The notes: generated from the sequence alone by a model not told the origin. A DNA stretch of 64,000 nucleotides from Ruegeria sp. THAF57 (GCF_903914075.1 NZ_CAIWNQ010000010.1:83130-147129), one strand, 5' to 3'. Positions 54,934-63,880 are shown, counted from the first letter of the stretch. Made by a program: numbers and translations.

Positions 54934-55392
54934 TTATCCCGACTCCACCATCGCCTCGTTTAGCGCGGTAAGGAGTGTCGGCATTTTCGGAGCCAGCGAT
55001 ATCGTGCTGGCCAGTGTATATGCTTCGAGCGTTTGAAAAAACGCCTCCTGCGCAACGCCAAGTGCAACCGACAAGCCGCAGGCGGGGGACAGTTGGCAAT
55101 GCCCTCCGTCCGCGCTGAAACATTCAACCAGTGGTTTGTCAGCTTCAAGATCGCGCAGCAGTTTTCCAAGGTTGATTTCTGCCGGGTCGCGGGCCAGCTG
55201 AATACCGCCCGAGCGTCCGCGCAACGCTTTGGCGTAACCTTCGTGGACCAGCCAAGATGTAACCTTGGCCAGGTGGTTGTATTTGGCACCATGAAGTGCC
55301 GCGATCTGGCGCGTCGTCAGCAATCGGTCGGGCGACGCCGCCAAATGGACCATCACGCGCAGGGCATAATCTGAGAACATCGAAAGCTGCAT
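54934..55392 (-). CDS. nsrR: Rrf2-family regulator, NsrR-like
   Basis: 152 residues. The winged HTH (MQLSMFSDYALRVMVHLAAS...TTRQIAALHGAKYNHLAKVTSWLVHEGY) is that of Rrf2 proteins, with RGRSGGIQLA as wing. Three cysteines (C91, C99, C105) in VECFSADGGHCQLSPACG match the Fe-S ligands of NsrR, which senses nitric oxide. It is divergent from the respiratory operon, and palindrome-like sites (AATACGCAT, ATACGGATTAT) lie between them; a perfect version stands before the cytochrome c gene at 59447. It most likely represses these genes until NO destroys its cluster. Confidence 0.85.
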   Translation of the reverse strand: MQLSMFSDYALRVMVHLAASPDRLLTTRQIAALHGAKYNHLAKVTSWLVHEGYAKALRGRSGGIQLARDPAEINLGKLLRDLEADKPLVECFSADGGHCQLSPACGLSVALGVAQEAFFQTLEAYTLASTISLAPKMPTLLTALNEAMVESG

Positions 55393-55408
55393 GATTCTCT
55401 GCTAGCAC

Positions 55409-55474
55409 GAATTAATACGCATCCCAAGTACGAATTTAAATTGACATTTGAAATACGGATTATTAGGCCATGAG
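55409..55474. promoter_or_regulatory. Divergent promoter with NsrR-type operator half-sites
   Basis: Contains AATTAATACGCATCCCAAG and, further on, CATTTGAAATACGGATTAT. The second aligns with the perfect palindrome at 59447-59473 (ATT-GAA-AAT centre, then CGTATTAT). This suggests one regulator acts on both promoters. Confidence 0.55.
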
Positions 55475-55498
55475 AAACAGCCATTTGATGGGGGACCC

Positions 55499-56002
55499 AT
55501 GCAAACGACGATTCTTTTGATAACGCTGGTGCTGATGGCAGGTGTCTTGACCCTGATCCTACGCACTGTTCGTGCAACTGACGGGCCAGCGCCGTCGCAG
55601 ACGGTGAACCGGACCCGTTCGTGGTTGATCTGGGCCATGATCGCGGGCGGCGTCATCATTTCTGTCGCCTCGCTTCGGGAATGGCCCCACGCCGACGCCG
55701 GAGGTGATGCTTTGGTGGTGAATGTGACCAGCGGGCAGTGGTGGTGGGACACGGACACAACCGAAATCCCGCTGGGCCAACAGGTCGAGTTCCGCGTGAC
55801 GACCGAAGATGTCAATCACGGTCTGGGCATCTATGACCCCGACATGCGGCTGGTCGCACAGGTGCAGGCGATGCCTGAATACATCAACAAGCTGGTCCAC
55901 ACCTTTGATGAACCGGGCACCTATCAGATCCTGTGCATGGAGTTCTGCGGCATCGCCCATCACGACATGACCTATGAATTCGACGTTGTGGAGGCCAACT
56001 GA
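55499..56002 (+). CDS. CuA-containing subunit II of a heme-copper reductase
   Basis: 167 residues, start at 55499 after GGGGGA. Two hydrophobic segments (residues 3-21 and 42-58) are followed by a cupredoxin domain. The CuA ligands are complete: H107 in DVNHGLG, then C146, E148, C150, H154 and M157 in the C-x-E-x-C-x3-H-x2-M motif. It receives electrons from cytochrome c on the periplasmic side. The gene overlaps the catalytic subunit by 1 bp (TGATG). Its short length and two membrane segments fit either an oxidase or a CuA-type NO reductase. Confidence 0.9.
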   Translation: MQTTILLITLVLMAGVLTLILRTVRATDGPAPSQTVNRTRSWLIWAMIAGGVIISVASLREWPHADAGGDALVVNVTSGQWWWDTDTTEIPLGQQVEFRVTTEDVNHGLGIYDPDMRLVAQVQAMPEYINKLVHTFDEPGTYQILCMEFCGIAHHDMTYEFDVVEAN

Positions 56003-57456
56003 TGACGACGGCAAGTATTGGAAATGAAACCGCAATCGCGTCGACCCAGGCCCCGGTTGTCAAGCTGACGATGCTTTTGTCCGGCGTTGTCTTTCTGCTG
56101 ATGATGGTATTCGGGCTGATCATGCGGGCCGCGCAAGGCGGGCTGATCGAACTTGACCCCGAATTCTTCTACCTGCTGCTGACCGCTCACGGAGCAGGCA
56201 TGGTGGGGTCCGCCGCGCTGTCAGGGGCCGCGATACTGTGGTATTTCAGTGCGCGTTACCTTGATCTGCGCGGCGGAATTTACCTGGGTTTCCTGGGCTT
56301 GTTCCTGCTGGGGGTCGTTCTGATACTGGGGTCGATCTTTGTCGGCGGCTATGGCGGGGCCTGGACCTTCCTGTTCCCGCTGCCGGCCCTGTCGGGCGGC
56401 TTATGGGAGGCTGGGGCCGCTGTGGCCTTTTGCCTTGGGTATGTCGCCATCGGTGTCGGTTTCCTGCTGTATTACCTTGAGCTTGGGCTGAAGATATCGG
56501 CACGCTATCGCGGCTTGCTGGGGGGTCTGGGCTGGCGTTATCTGTTTGGCGGCAGTGATGCAGACCTGCCACCGCCGACCATTATCGCGGCCTCGTCGGT
56601 TCTGGTGTTCAACACGATTGGTATCGTCTTTGGTGCGGCCGTACTGGCGGCCAGTATTGTGAACCTGCTATTCCCGTCTTTTGCGGTTGATCCGCTGCTG
56701 GCCAAGAACGCGATCTATTTCTTTGGTCACGTGTTCATCAACGCCACGATCTATATGGCGATCACCGCCGTTTATGAAATCCTGCCCACCTATACCGGGC
56801 GGCCGTGGAAAACCACGCGAGTTTTCGTGGGTGCTTGGGCGGCTGTGGTGATCTTTGTGCAGGCGGTCTATTTCCACCACCTGTTGCAGGATGTGAACAT
56901 GCCCGCCTGGACACTGGCGGTGGGGCAGATCGTGTCCTATGCCTCGGGCATTCCGCTGATCGGGGTCACGGTGTTTTCGCTGGCCGTTTACATCAAGGGG
57001 TCTGGTCTGAAATGGGACCTGCCCGTCAGCCTGCTGACGCTCGGCGTCATAGGATGGGGTGTCGGTGTTATCCCGGCCATCGTCGATGGCATGGTTGCGG
57101 TCAACAAGCTGATGCACAACACGCAATGGGTGCCGGGCCATTTCCACACCTATCTGCTGCTGGGCGAGGTCGCGATGGCCTTTGGTTTCGCCGCCTGGCT
57201 CGTGCGCGATGCAGCAAGACAGACCATGTCCGGCCTCGATAAACTGGTGTTCCGGGCCTATGTGCTGGGTGGGGCGGGTTTCACGCTGATCTTCCTGTGG
57301 TCGGGTGCCAGCTCGATCCCGCGCCGCTGGGCCGTGCATTACGAGGACTGGCAATTCCAGAGCCAGCTGGCGAGCGTCTTTGCACTGGTCGTCATTCTTG
57401 CCACGACCGTGCTGGTTCTCCGCTATGCCATTGGTCTGTTGCGGAGGTCGCCATGA
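56002..57456 (+). CDS. Heme-copper catalytic subunit I without active-site tyrosine, probable CuA-type NO reductase
   Basis: 484 residues, 12 or more membrane segments. All metal ligands are present: H63 and H382 for the low-spin heme, H380 for the high-spin heme, and H243, H292, H293 for the copper/iron B site (FFGHVFIN, YFHHLLQ, HNTQWVPGHFHTY). The helix VI motif of oxygen reductases, H-x-x-x-Y, reads H243-V-F-I-N247, and the cbb3-type tyrosine position in helix VII is Q296. Without this tyrosine O2 reduction is not expected. The general sequence resembles B-family oxidases. With a CuA subunit and an NsrR-like regulator it fits the proposed sNOR/CuANOR-like families that reduce NO to N2O. 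An oxidase with unusual chemistry remains possible. Confidence 0.75.
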   Translation: MTTASIGNETAIASTQAPVVKLTMLLSGVVFLLMMVFGLIMRAAQGGLIELDPEFFYLLLTAHGAGMVGSAALSGAAILWYFSARYLDLRGGIYLGFLGLFLLGVVLILGSIFVGGYGGAWTFLFPLPALSGGLWEAGAAVAFCLGYVAIGVGFLLYYLELGLKISARYRGLLGGLGWRYLFGGSDADLPPPTIIAASSVLVFNTIGIVFGAAVLAASIVNLLFPSFAVDPLLAKNAIYFFGHVFINATIYMAITAVYEILPTYTGRPWKTTRVFVGAWAAVVIFVQAVYFHHLLQDVNMPAWTLAVGQIVSYASGIPLIGVTVFSLAVYIKGSGLKWDLPVSLLTLGVIGWGVGVIPAIVDGMVAVNKLMHNTQWVPGHFHTYLLLGEVAMAFGFAAWLVRDAARQTMSGLDKLVFRAYVLGGAGFTLIFLWSGASSIPRRWAVHYEDWQFQSQLASVFALVVILATTVLVLRYAIGLLRRSP

Positions 57457-58043
57457 TCCGGCATCTGATCCCAACATCGGTGGCCGTGTGTCTGGGGGTC
57501 GCCGCCCTCTGGCAGGCAACGGACGGGTTACGGGCGATTACCGCTGAAGGGGCCCGCCGGGTGCAGGTTGCGGATAATCCACAGCCGGTGTCGCAGGTGA
57601 TGCTTGAGACCATGCAAGGCGACTGGCGCGCCCTGCATGGCCCCTCGCCAACGCTGGTCGAGTTCATCTACACCACCTGCCCGACCATCTGTCAGGCCTC
57701 GGGCGGGGATTTCGCTGAGCTGCGGGATCACCTGTCTCAGGCGGGTCTGTCGGTGCCGATGTACTCCATCAGCTTCGACCCTGAGGTAGACGATCTGTCT
57801 GCCTTGCAATCCTACGGAGAGCTTCACACCGCAACCGGTGCCCCCTGGACCATAGCGCGCCCGGTGCCCGCCGATCTGCCGCAGTTGCTGAAGACGTTTC
57901 AGGTCACGGTGATCCCGGATGGCTGGGGCGGCTACGAACACAACATTGCGGTCTTGCTGATCGACGCGCAGGGCAGGTTCGCAGGGGCCTTCGACACCCG
58001 TGCCTTCGATGACATCCGCGATGCTGTCGAGGCGGCGCTTTGA
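57453..58043 (+). CDS. SCO1/SenC-type copper chaperone
   Basis: 196 residues with one N-terminal membrane anchor and a thioredoxin-like fold. The copper-binding C76-x3-C80 (TTCPTICQ) and a distal His (GYEHNIAV) are present. SCO proteins deliver copper to the CuA site of subunit II. The start overlaps the end of the catalytic subunit gene, and its stop overlaps the next start, indicating coupled expression with the heme-copper enzyme. Confidence 0.9.
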   Translation: MIRHLIPTSVAVCLGVAALWQATDGLRAITAEGARRVQVADNPQPVSQVMLETMQGDWRALHGPSPTLVEFIYTTCPTICQASGGDFAELRDHLSQAGLSVPMYSISFDPEVDDLSALQSYGELHTATGAPWTIARPVPADLPQLLKTFQVTVIPDGWGGYEHNIAVLLIDAQGRFAGAFDTRAFDDIRDAVEAAL

Positions 58044-58603
58044 TCCGTCTGGCAAGTGCGGCAGCGGCTTTTTTGGCCGCTTGCTTAGCGCAGCCCTGGG
58101 TCGCGGGGGATCCGGTGGTGCATGTGCTGGTGCAGTTTCCGCTGCTGGCAGCGGCGGGGTATCTGCTGGCCATCGGCCAGCGCGTGCCACCGTCACTGAC
58201 CGGACCGCTTCTTGTGGTGGCGCTGACCACTGCGGCGATCTGGATGCTGCCCCGTTCGGTGGACGCCGCCCTTGCCGACACCGGCTGGCATCTGGCCAAG
58301 TTTGTCACCCTGCCGCTGGGGTTCGGGGCCCCTCTGGCGCTGTGCTGGCCGACGATCGGCCCAATTCTGCGGGGGTTCCTGAAGGCCCAGTCGGTTTCGA
58401 TGCTGCTGTTTCTGGGTTTCCTCTACACACACGCGCCGGTGCGGATCTGCAATTCCTATCTGGTCGATGATCAGGTCCGGCTGGGGCTTGGATTTGTCTG
58501 GGCTGCATTGGCTCTGACCGCGATCTGGATGATCCCGGTTTTGTTCGGGCGTATGCCCGAGATTGCGAAAGAAGAACGCTATGAGTTTTCTCGACACGGT
58601 TAA
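58040..58603 (+). CDS. Integral membrane protein of unknown function in the respiratory operon
   Basis: 187 residues with about five hydrophobic segments (for example VLVQFPLLAAAGYLLAIG, LLVVALTTAAIWMLP, GFVWAALALTAIWMIP). A short loop HAPVRICNSYLVDDQ contains one Cys and one His that might bind copper or heme. The start is a TTG overlapping the SCO stop (TTGA), with GGCGGCG upstream. It resembles assembly factors in position but no family was recognised. It overlaps the FNT channel gene by 23 bp. Confidence 0.7.
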   Translation: MIRLASAAAAFLAACLAQPWVAGDPVVHVLVQFPLLAAAGYLLAIGQRVPPSLTGPLLVVALTTAAIWMLPRSVDAALADTGWHLAKFVTLPLGFGAPLALCWPTIGPILRGFLKAQSVSMLLFLGFLYTHAPVRICNSYLVDDQVRLGLGFVWAALALTAIWMIPVLFGRMPEIAKEERYEFSRHG

Positions 58604-59387
58604 TAATTTTGCGGAATCTGCCCGGGCCAAGCGGGATCATCTGTCGAAGGACCCGGTTGGCTTCTTTGTCCTTGCCATGATGGCGGGTGCCTATGTGGGG
58701 CTTGGTATCCTGTTGATCTTCTCGGTCGGGCAGGGCGTTGACGCGGGCATCCGCCCGGTGGTGATGGGGGCCAGCTTTGGCGTCGCGCTGATGCTGGTGA
58801 TCTTTGCCGGGTCCGAGCTGTTTACCGGGCATACGATGTATATGACACTGGGATGGTTGACCCGGCGCACAGGGCCGGGTGATCTGTTGCGCTGCTGGGG
58901 TGCAAGCTGGGCCGGAAATCTGGTTGGCGCAGGCATTCTGGCACTGTTGTTTGTCTATGGCGGCGGGGGCCTGATTCTGGGAGCGTCCGATGACACGCTG
59001 ATCCATGCGGTTGCAGCCAAGAAGATGAATGCGGACGCGCTGACGCTGTTTCTCAATGGTATCCTGTGCAACTGGCTGGTGTGTCTGGCGATCTGGATGT
59101 CGGCGCGCGTGCAGAATGACATGGCAAAGATCGCCCTGATCTGGTTCTGCCTCTATGCCTTTATCGCCGCAGGTTTCGAACATTCCGTGGCCAACATGAC
59201 CGTGTTTTCCGTCGCCCTGCTGTCGGATCACCCAGACACGATCAGCATCGCCGGGGCGTTCCGCAATCTGCTGTTCGTCAGCGCCGGTAACGCCGTGGCA
59301 GGGGCCGGGATCATGGGGCTGGGCTATTGGATCGCAGCAGGTCGGCCATCGGCCGCGCGCGAGAGAGAACACGCAAAACAATCGTAA
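58581..59387 (+). CDS. Formate/nitrite transporter family channel
   Basis: 268 residues, six membrane segments. The first half-repeat has AGSELFTGHTMYM and the second GFEHSVANM with the central His that protonates the anion. FNT members carry formate, nitrite or hydrosulfide. Being in an NsrR-linked operon, a nitrite function (NirC-like) is the best guess. The ATG at 58581 was chosen over one six codons upstream because it gives the normal N-terminus. Confidence 0.88.
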   Translation: MSFLDTVNNFAESARAKRDHLSKDPVGFFVLAMMAGAYVGLGILLIFSVGQGVDAGIRPVVMGASFGVALMLVIFAGSELFTGHTMYMTLGWLTRRTGPGDLLRCWGASWAGNLVGAGILALLFVYGGGGLILGASDDTLIHAVAAKKMNADALTLFLNGILCNWLVCLAIWMSARVQNDMAKIALIWFCLYAFIAAGFEHSVANMTVFSVALLSDHPDTISIAGAFRNLLFVSAGNAVAGAGIMGLGYWIAAGRPSAAREREHAKQS

Positions 59388-59446
59388 TTTCCGACTGACA
59401 AGCCATTCGGGGCGCGCTGTGCCCTGATTGGGAAGCTGGCTGCGAC

Positions 59447-59473
59447 ATAATACGCATTGAAAATGCGTATTAT
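59447..59473. promoter_or_regulatory. Perfect 27-bp palindrome, probable NsrR operator
   Basis: Arms ATAATACGCATT (59447-59458) and AATGCGTATTAT (59462-59473) are exact reverse complements around GAA. It lies 37 bp before the cytochrome c start. NsrR-type operators have two ~11-bp inverted arms with an AT-rich GCATT core, which this matches. A degenerate version stands between the nsrR-like gene and the CuA subunit gene. Confidence 0.75.
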
Positions 59474-59510
59474 GAAAATTAGAAAATAACCAACTGAATT
59501 GGAGACCCTG

Positions 59511-59873
59511 ATGAAACAAACTCTGCTTGCAATGATCGCAATTCTCTCCTCGGCTTCTTTTGCAGCGGCAGACGGGGACGCCACCGCTGGCGAAAAAGTA
59601 TTTCGCAAATGCGCAGCCTGTCATTCGGTGGACGGCTCGAAAAAGAAACCCGGGCCCCATCTTGCCGGAATCCTCGGGCGCCCGGCAGCCAGCGTCGAAG
59701 GATTCAAGTATTCGCAATCGCTCTCCGAGGCCGGATTGGTTTGGGACACTGAGACGCTGACCGCTTTTCTTGCAAACCCGCGCGAAAACGTGCCGGGCAC
59801 AAAGATGTCCTTTCCCGGTATCCGCAAAGAAGACGATCTGACCAACCTGATCGCCTATCTGGAGGGGTTGTGA
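59511..59873 (+). CDS. Class I periplasmic c-type cytochrome
   Basis: 120 residues. The signal peptide MKQTLLAMIAILSSASFAAA is followed by one heme-binding CAACH and the distal Met in GTKMSFPGIR, the pattern of cytochrome c550/c552. It probably feeds electrons to the CuA subunit and/or to cbb3. The start at 59511 follows GGAGACC. It has its own promoter with the perfect palindrome upstream. Confidence 0.92.
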   Translation: MKQTLLAMIAILSSASFAAADGDATAGEKVFRKCAACHSVDGSKKKPGPHLAGILGRPAASVEGFKYSQSLSEAGLVWDTETLTAFLANPRENVPGTKMSFPGIRKEDDLTNLIAYLEGL

Positions 59874-59875
59874 CG

Positions 59876-60298
59876 ATGGCCCTGCCAAAGTTCCCCATCA
59901 CCGAAGCCGAGATCGACAGGCTGGTTGCCGTCTTTTACGCGCGCGTTCGTGTGCATCCATTGCTGGGGCCGATCTTCATGGATGCGGTTGGGCCTTCGGA
60001 TGCGGCATGGCGTGAGCATGAGGACCGGATCGCGTCGTTCTGGCGCAATGCCATCGGGCTTGATCGCAGCTTCTCGGGCAACCCGATGCTGAAGCATCTG
60101 GCCAATTCGGATGTGCAGCCCGAGCTGTTTCCGGTCTGGCTTGAGCTGTTCAGAACCACCGCAGCCGAGGTTCTGCCGGGCGAAGCCGCCGCCGGTATCT
60201 CTGCGCTGGCGGACCGCATCGGGCGCAGCCTGTCGATGGGCCTGGTTCAGTTTCGCCAGAGGGAAAGCGCCCCGCCGAAGCTTGGATCTTTGGCCTAG
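59876..60298 (+). CDS. Group III truncated haemoglobin
   Basis: 140 residues with the compact 2-on-2 globin pattern: FYARVRVHPLLGPIF near the N-terminus, FWRNAIGLDRSFSGNPMLKHL and LFPVWLELFRTTAAEVL, where H in KHL is the candidate proximal heme ligand. Group III globins often accompany NO-related genes and may bind or detoxify NO. An overlapping GTG at 59870 is possible but lies too close to GGAGGGG, so the ATG at 59876 is preferred. Confidence 0.85.
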   Translation: MALPKFPITEAEIDRLVAVFYARVRVHPLLGPIFMDAVGPSDAAWREHEDRIASFWRNAIGLDRSFSGNPMLKHLANSDVQPELFPVWLELFRTTAAEVLPGEAAAGISALADRIGRSLSMGLVQFRQRESAPPKLGSLA

Positions 60299-60312
60299 CG
60301 GAGGAGAGCAGA

Positions 60313-61068
60313 ATGGACCTGACACTCGATCACAACCCCAGGTGCAAGGCGCGGGTGCTGAGCACCCCGTCGCTGCAAACGGTCACAAACTGGCTAAGGG
60401 CCGGGGTCGCAGATTTTCGCGCCAACCTGCGGGTTTCACTGCTCTATGGGTTCGGTCTGGCCGGGTTGGGCTGGGCAACGATTCTGGGATTGATCGCCAC
60501 CGGGCTGGGCTGGATGATCCTGCCTGCGCTGGCCGGTGCAATGCTGGTGGGGCCGGTTGCCACCGTCGGGTTATATCAGATCAGCCGCCGCGCGGGGGGC
60601 ATGGACAAACCCGTGGCCGCGCCGGGGCAGGTCTTTCTGGTCGGCGTCGTGATGATGATACTGGTCCTGTTGTGGATCCGGTCGGCTACGCTGTTATTCG
60701 CGGTGTTTTATGGCCTGCGCCCTTTTGCGGGGCCGGTCGAGTCGGCGCTGACGGTATTCTCGTCCGGCCACGGGCTGGCGCTGTTTGCAAGTGGTCTGTG
60801 TGTGGGTGGCCTGTTCGCCGCGTTTGGTTTTGCGATCTCGGTCTTTTCCTTTCCGATGCTGGTGCATCGCGAGGTCGACGGGTTCTCGGCCATGGGGCTG
60901 AGTTTCAACGCAACCACGCAGAATTTCTCGCTTTTGCTGCTTTGGGGTGTGTGCATCACGGGATTGGTCAGTCTGGGCGTGCTGACCGGACTGATCCTGA
61001 TGATCCCCCTGTTTCCGATCCTTGGATATGCAACCTGGCATGCCTATGCCGATCTGTTCGAAAGCTGA
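60313..61068 (+). CDS. DUF2189 membrane protein
   Basis: 251 residues with about six membrane segments and the DUF2189 pattern: a soluble start with WLRAGVADFRANLRVSLLYGFGLAG, then GAMLVGPVATVGLYQISRR and FSFPMLVHREVDGFSAMGLS. The family is frequently next to cbb3 and nitrosative-stress genes but has no known function. GGAGG-like sequence precedes the ATG. It is in the same operon as the cbb3 oxidase genes. Confidence 0.85.
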   Translation: MDLTLDHNPRCKARVLSTPSLQTVTNWLRAGVADFRANLRVSLLYGFGLAGLGWATILGLIATGLGWMILPALAGAMLVGPVATVGLYQISRRAGGMDKPVAAPGQVFLVGVVMMILVLLWIRSATLLFAVFYGLRPFAGPVESALTVFSSGHGLALFASGLCVGGLFAAFGFAISVFSFPMLVHREVDGFSAMGLSFNATTQNFSLLLLWGVCITGLVSLGVLTGLILMIPLFPILGYATWHAYADLFES

Positions 61069-61072
61069 ATCC

Positions 61073-61369
61073 ATGACCGATATCTTCCCGGACAACATGA
61101 CAAAATACTCGGAAACGCCGCTGTTTACGCAGGATACGGTGCCTGCCGCGCTGTTGCAGGACCACCAGACCAAAAAGGGGGTCTGGGGCCGGATCGTGGT
61201 GCAATCGGGCACGCTGATCTACCGCCGACAGGGGCACCCGCCGCAAGAGGTGTCACCCGATCACGCCGCCACGATCTTTCCCGAAGACCTGCACAGCGTC
61301 GAGCCGCGCGGCACCGTCGCCTTCCGGGTCGAGTTTTATCGCGCTGACACGAAGGGCAGGGACCTATGA
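61073..61369 (+). CDS. DUF1971 small protein (TehB-like cupin)
   Basis: 98 residues, a small beta-rich protein: LQDHQTKKGVWGRIVVQSGTLIY and FPEDLHSVEPRGTVAFRVEFYR match the DUF1971 domain also seen at the N-terminus of some TehB tellurite-resistance proteins. The ATG at 61073 was chosen; an upstream in-frame ATG lies inside the previous gene. Stop and ccoN start overlap (ATGA). Function unknown. Confidence 0.8.
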   Translation: MTDIFPDNMTKYSETPLFTQDTVPAALLQDHQTKKGVWGRIVVQSGTLIYRRQGHPPQEVSPDHAATIFPEDLHSVEPRGTVAFRVEFYRADTKGRDL

Positions 61370-62982
61370 ACCGGAGTATTGAGATCTTGATCGAACTGGT
61401 GGCGGTGCTGATCGTAATGGGGCTTGGCATCGCCATTCTGGGATGGGGCCGCGACACGGGATATGTGCTTCAGGGCTGGCTGATCGCGGGCGTTGCGGGA
61501 TGGGGGGCGATGTGGCTGATCAACCGCTTGAACGCCCCCACACCGAAAATCCCGCTGCAATATAAGGACGAAGTGACCAAATGGGCGGTTCTGGCCTGTT
61601 TCGGCTGGGGGGTGCTGGGCTTTACCTTTGGTGGTCTTTTGGCCTGGCAACTGGCCATCCCCGCCTTGAACGGCGACATGGCCTGGAGCAATTTTGGCCG
61701 CATTCGCCCGATCCACACGACCGCAGTGATCTTTGGGTTTGGCGGCAACGCGCTGTTGGCGACCTCTTATTACGTTGTTCAGCGCACCTCACGCGCGAGG
61801 CTGGCCAGCGAGACCCTGCCCTGGCTGGTCCTGATCGGATACAACCTGTTCGTGTTGTTGTCGGTGACGGGCTATCCGCTGGGCATCACCCAGTCCAAGG
61901 AATATGCCGAACCCGAATGGTATGCCGACCTGATCCTGCTGATCACTTGGGTTGGTTATCTGTGGCTGTATCTGGCAACGCTGGCGCGCCGGGCCGAGCC
62001 GCATATCTACGTGGCCAACTGGTATTATCTGGGCTTCATCGTGGTGATTGCGATGCTGCATACGGTGAACAACCTCGCGGTGCCGGTCTCGTTTGCCTAT
62101 GCCAAAAGCTATCCGCTGTTTCCCGGCGTGCAGGACGCGATGGCGCAATGGTGGTACGGGCATAACGCCGTGGGCTTTCTGCTGACGGCAGGGTTTCTGG
62201 GTATGATGTACTATTTCCTGCCCAAGGCCGCCGGTCGCCCGATCTATAGCTACCGGATGTCGATCCTGGGGTTCTGGGGGATCACCTTTCTGTATCTGTG
62301 GGCCGGGTCGCACCACCTGCATTACACGGCGCTGCCGGACTGGGTGCAGTATCTTGGCATGACCATGTCGATCATCCTGCTGGTGCCCAGCTGGGGGACG
62401 GTGTTCAACGGGCTGCTGACCCTGAACGGCGCGTGGGACAAGGTGCGCACCGATCCCGCAATCCGTTTCATCATGGTGGCGATCTTGTTCTACGGGCTGA
62501 CCACGTTCGAAGGCTCGTTTCTGGCCATCCGCCCGGTCAACACGCTCAGCCATTACACTGACTGGACCGTAGGGCATGTCCATGCCGGGGCGTTGGGTTG
62601 GGTGGCGTTCATCACCTTTGGGGTGATGTACAAGCTGGTTCCGTGGCTGTGGCAGCGCGAGGGCACCTATTCCCTGCGGCTTGAGGCCTGGCATTTCTGG
62701 CTCGCGCTGACGGGGGCGGTGATCTACGTGGGCGCGATGTGGAACAGCGGTATCACCCAATCGCTGATGTGGCAGACCTATGATGCCTCGGGCGCATTCA
62801 CCTATTCCTTCATGGAGTCCGTGGACGCGATGCGCCCCTATTATACCGCGCGCGCGATCGGAGGGCTGCTGTACCTGCTGGGCGCACTGGTCGGGGCCTT
62901 CAACATCTACATGACAATCAACGGCCCGCGCCGCTCGGCCCGGCCCGCAGAGGCGGGACCGTTGATGCAACCGGCGGAGTAA
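61366..62982 (+). CDS. ccoN: cbb3-type cytochrome c oxidase subunit I
   Basis: 538 residues, at least 12 membrane segments. Heme and copper ligands are complete: [36 protein letters not shown] and [11 protein letters not shown]. The cross-linked Tyr of the cbb3 family is present in HHLHY, unlike in the first heme-copper enzyme of this window. It is an oxygen reductase of high affinity. The N-terminus before the first ligand helix is about 70 residues longer than in common CcoN, adding hydrophobic segments ([20 protein letters not shown]). Confidence 0.92.
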   Translation: MNRSIEILIELVAVLIVMGLGIAILGWGRDTGYVLQGWLIAGVAGWGAMWLINRLNAPTPKIPLQYKDEVTKWAVLACFGWGVLGFTFGGLLAWQLAIPALNGDMAWSNFGRIRPIHTTAVIFGFGGNALLATSYYVVQRTSRARLASETLPWLVLIGYNLFVLLSVTGYPLGITQSKEYAEPEWYADLILLITWVGYLWLYLATLARRAEPHIYVANWYYLGFIVVIAMLHTVNNLAVPVSFAYAKSYPLFPGVQDAMAQWWYGHNAVGFLLTAGFLGMMYYFLPKAAGRPIYSYRMSILGFWGITFLYLWAGSHHLHYTALPDWVQYLGMTMSIILLVPSWGTVFNGLLTLNGAWDKVRTDPAIRFIMVAILFYGLTTFEGSFLAIRPVNTLSHYTDWTVGHVHAGALGWVAFITFGVMYKLVPWLWQREGTYSLRLEAWHFWLALTGAVIYVGAMWNSGITQSLMWQTYDASGAFTYSFMESVDAMRPYYTARAIGGLLYLLGALVGAFNIYMTINGPRRSARPAEAGPLMQPAE

Positions 62983-62987
62983 ATCTG

Positions 62988-63713
62988 ATGAACCAGGCCA
63001 GACTTGAACGCAACGGCATCGCCTTTGCCTGTATGATCCTGTTTGTCGCCTCGCTGGGCGGGATCTTTGAAATCGCCCCGCTGTTCACCATTGAAAACAC
63101 GGTGGAAAAAGCCCCCGGTATGCGGCCCTACACGCCCCTAGAGTTGGCGGGCCGCGATATCTATGTGCGCGAAGGCTGTTATGCTTGCCATTCGCAGATG
63201 ATCCGCACTTTGCGTTCTGATGTAGAGCGATACGGGCATTTCAGCCTAGCGGCCGAGTCGATGTATGACCACCCGCACCAATGGGGATCAAAGCGCACCG
63301 GCCCCGATCTTGCCCGGATCGGCGGTAAGTATTCGGATGCCTGGCACGTGGCGCACCTGAAATCGCCACGTGCTCTGGTCCAGGGTTCGGTGATGCCGGG
63401 CTATGGTTTTCTTGCGGAGAACAGGCTGGATACGCAAAGCCTTGCTCCGGCTTTGACGGCCCTGTCGCGGGCGGGGGTGCCATATTCGGATGCGCAGATC
63501 GCGCATGCAGAGCAAGACGCGGTTTACCAGGCTGATCCGGATGCCCTGAACGAAGACGAATTGATCGAACGCTATGGCGACAATGTTCAGGTCCGTGATT
63601 TCGACGGCAATCCGGGGCGCGTTACCGAAATGGACGCTCTGGTGGCTTATCTTCAGATGCTTGGAACATTGGTCGAGCTTGAGGCCCTGAACCCCGAGGA
63701 GATTGCCCGATGA
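62988..63713 (+). CDS. ccoO: cbb3-type oxidase subunit II (mono-heme cytochrome c)
   Basis: 241 residues. One N-terminal membrane anchor ([19 protein letters not shown]), then the heme site [25 protein letters not shown] with CYACH and a later Met ligand (VMPGYGFL). Follows ccoN by 5 bp and overlaps ccoQ by 4 bp. Confidence 0.93.
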   Translation: MNQARLERNGIAFACMILFVASLGGIFEIAPLFTIENTVEKAPGMRPYTPLELAGRDIYVREGCYACHSQMIRTLRSDVERYGHFSLAAESMYDHPHQWGSKRTGPDLARIGGKYSDAWHVAHLKSPRALVQGSVMPGYGFLAENRLDTQSLAPALTALSRAGVPYSDAQIAHAEQDAVYQADPDALNEDELIERYGDNVQVRDFDGNPGRVTEMDALVAYLQMLGTLVELEALNPEEIAR

Positions 63714-63880
63714 CGCCTGAAACCCATGATGCGGTCCTGGTCTTTTCAAAAACCTGGGGCGCGGTTTACCTGCTGGTCGTATTCTTGCTGGCCGCAGTCT
63801 GGATCTATTGGCCCTCGCGCAAGCCCACCTATGACGCCGCCGCCCAAAGTCCGTTGCGCGAGGAAAGGATACAGCGATGA
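63710..63880 (+). CDS. ccoQ: cbb3-type oxidase subunit IV
   Basis: 56 residues with one membrane segment ([17 protein letters not shown]) followed by a basic [12 protein letters not shown]. Its size, position between ccoO and ccoP, and overlaps with both (ATGA at each end) identify it as CcoQ, which stabilises the complex. Confidence 0.85.
   Translation: MTPETHDAVLVFSKTWGAVYLLVVFLLAAVWIYWPSRKPTYDAAAQSPLREERIQR

Noticed and set aside
54608..55123. 171-codon minus-strand frame overlapping the nsrR-like gene end
   Set aside because: It is in another frame of nsrR and of non-coding DNA, without family resemblance.
58305..59888. 527-codon minus-strand frame opposite the membrane protein, FNT and cytochrome c genes
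   Set aside because: Its composition is antisense-like and it runs through an intergenic operator; the plus-strand genes have clear motifs.
61789..62970. 393-codon minus-strand frame opposite ccoN
   Set aside because: Antisense shadow of a gene with complete heme ligands; it is rich in His, Gln and Arg and matches no family.
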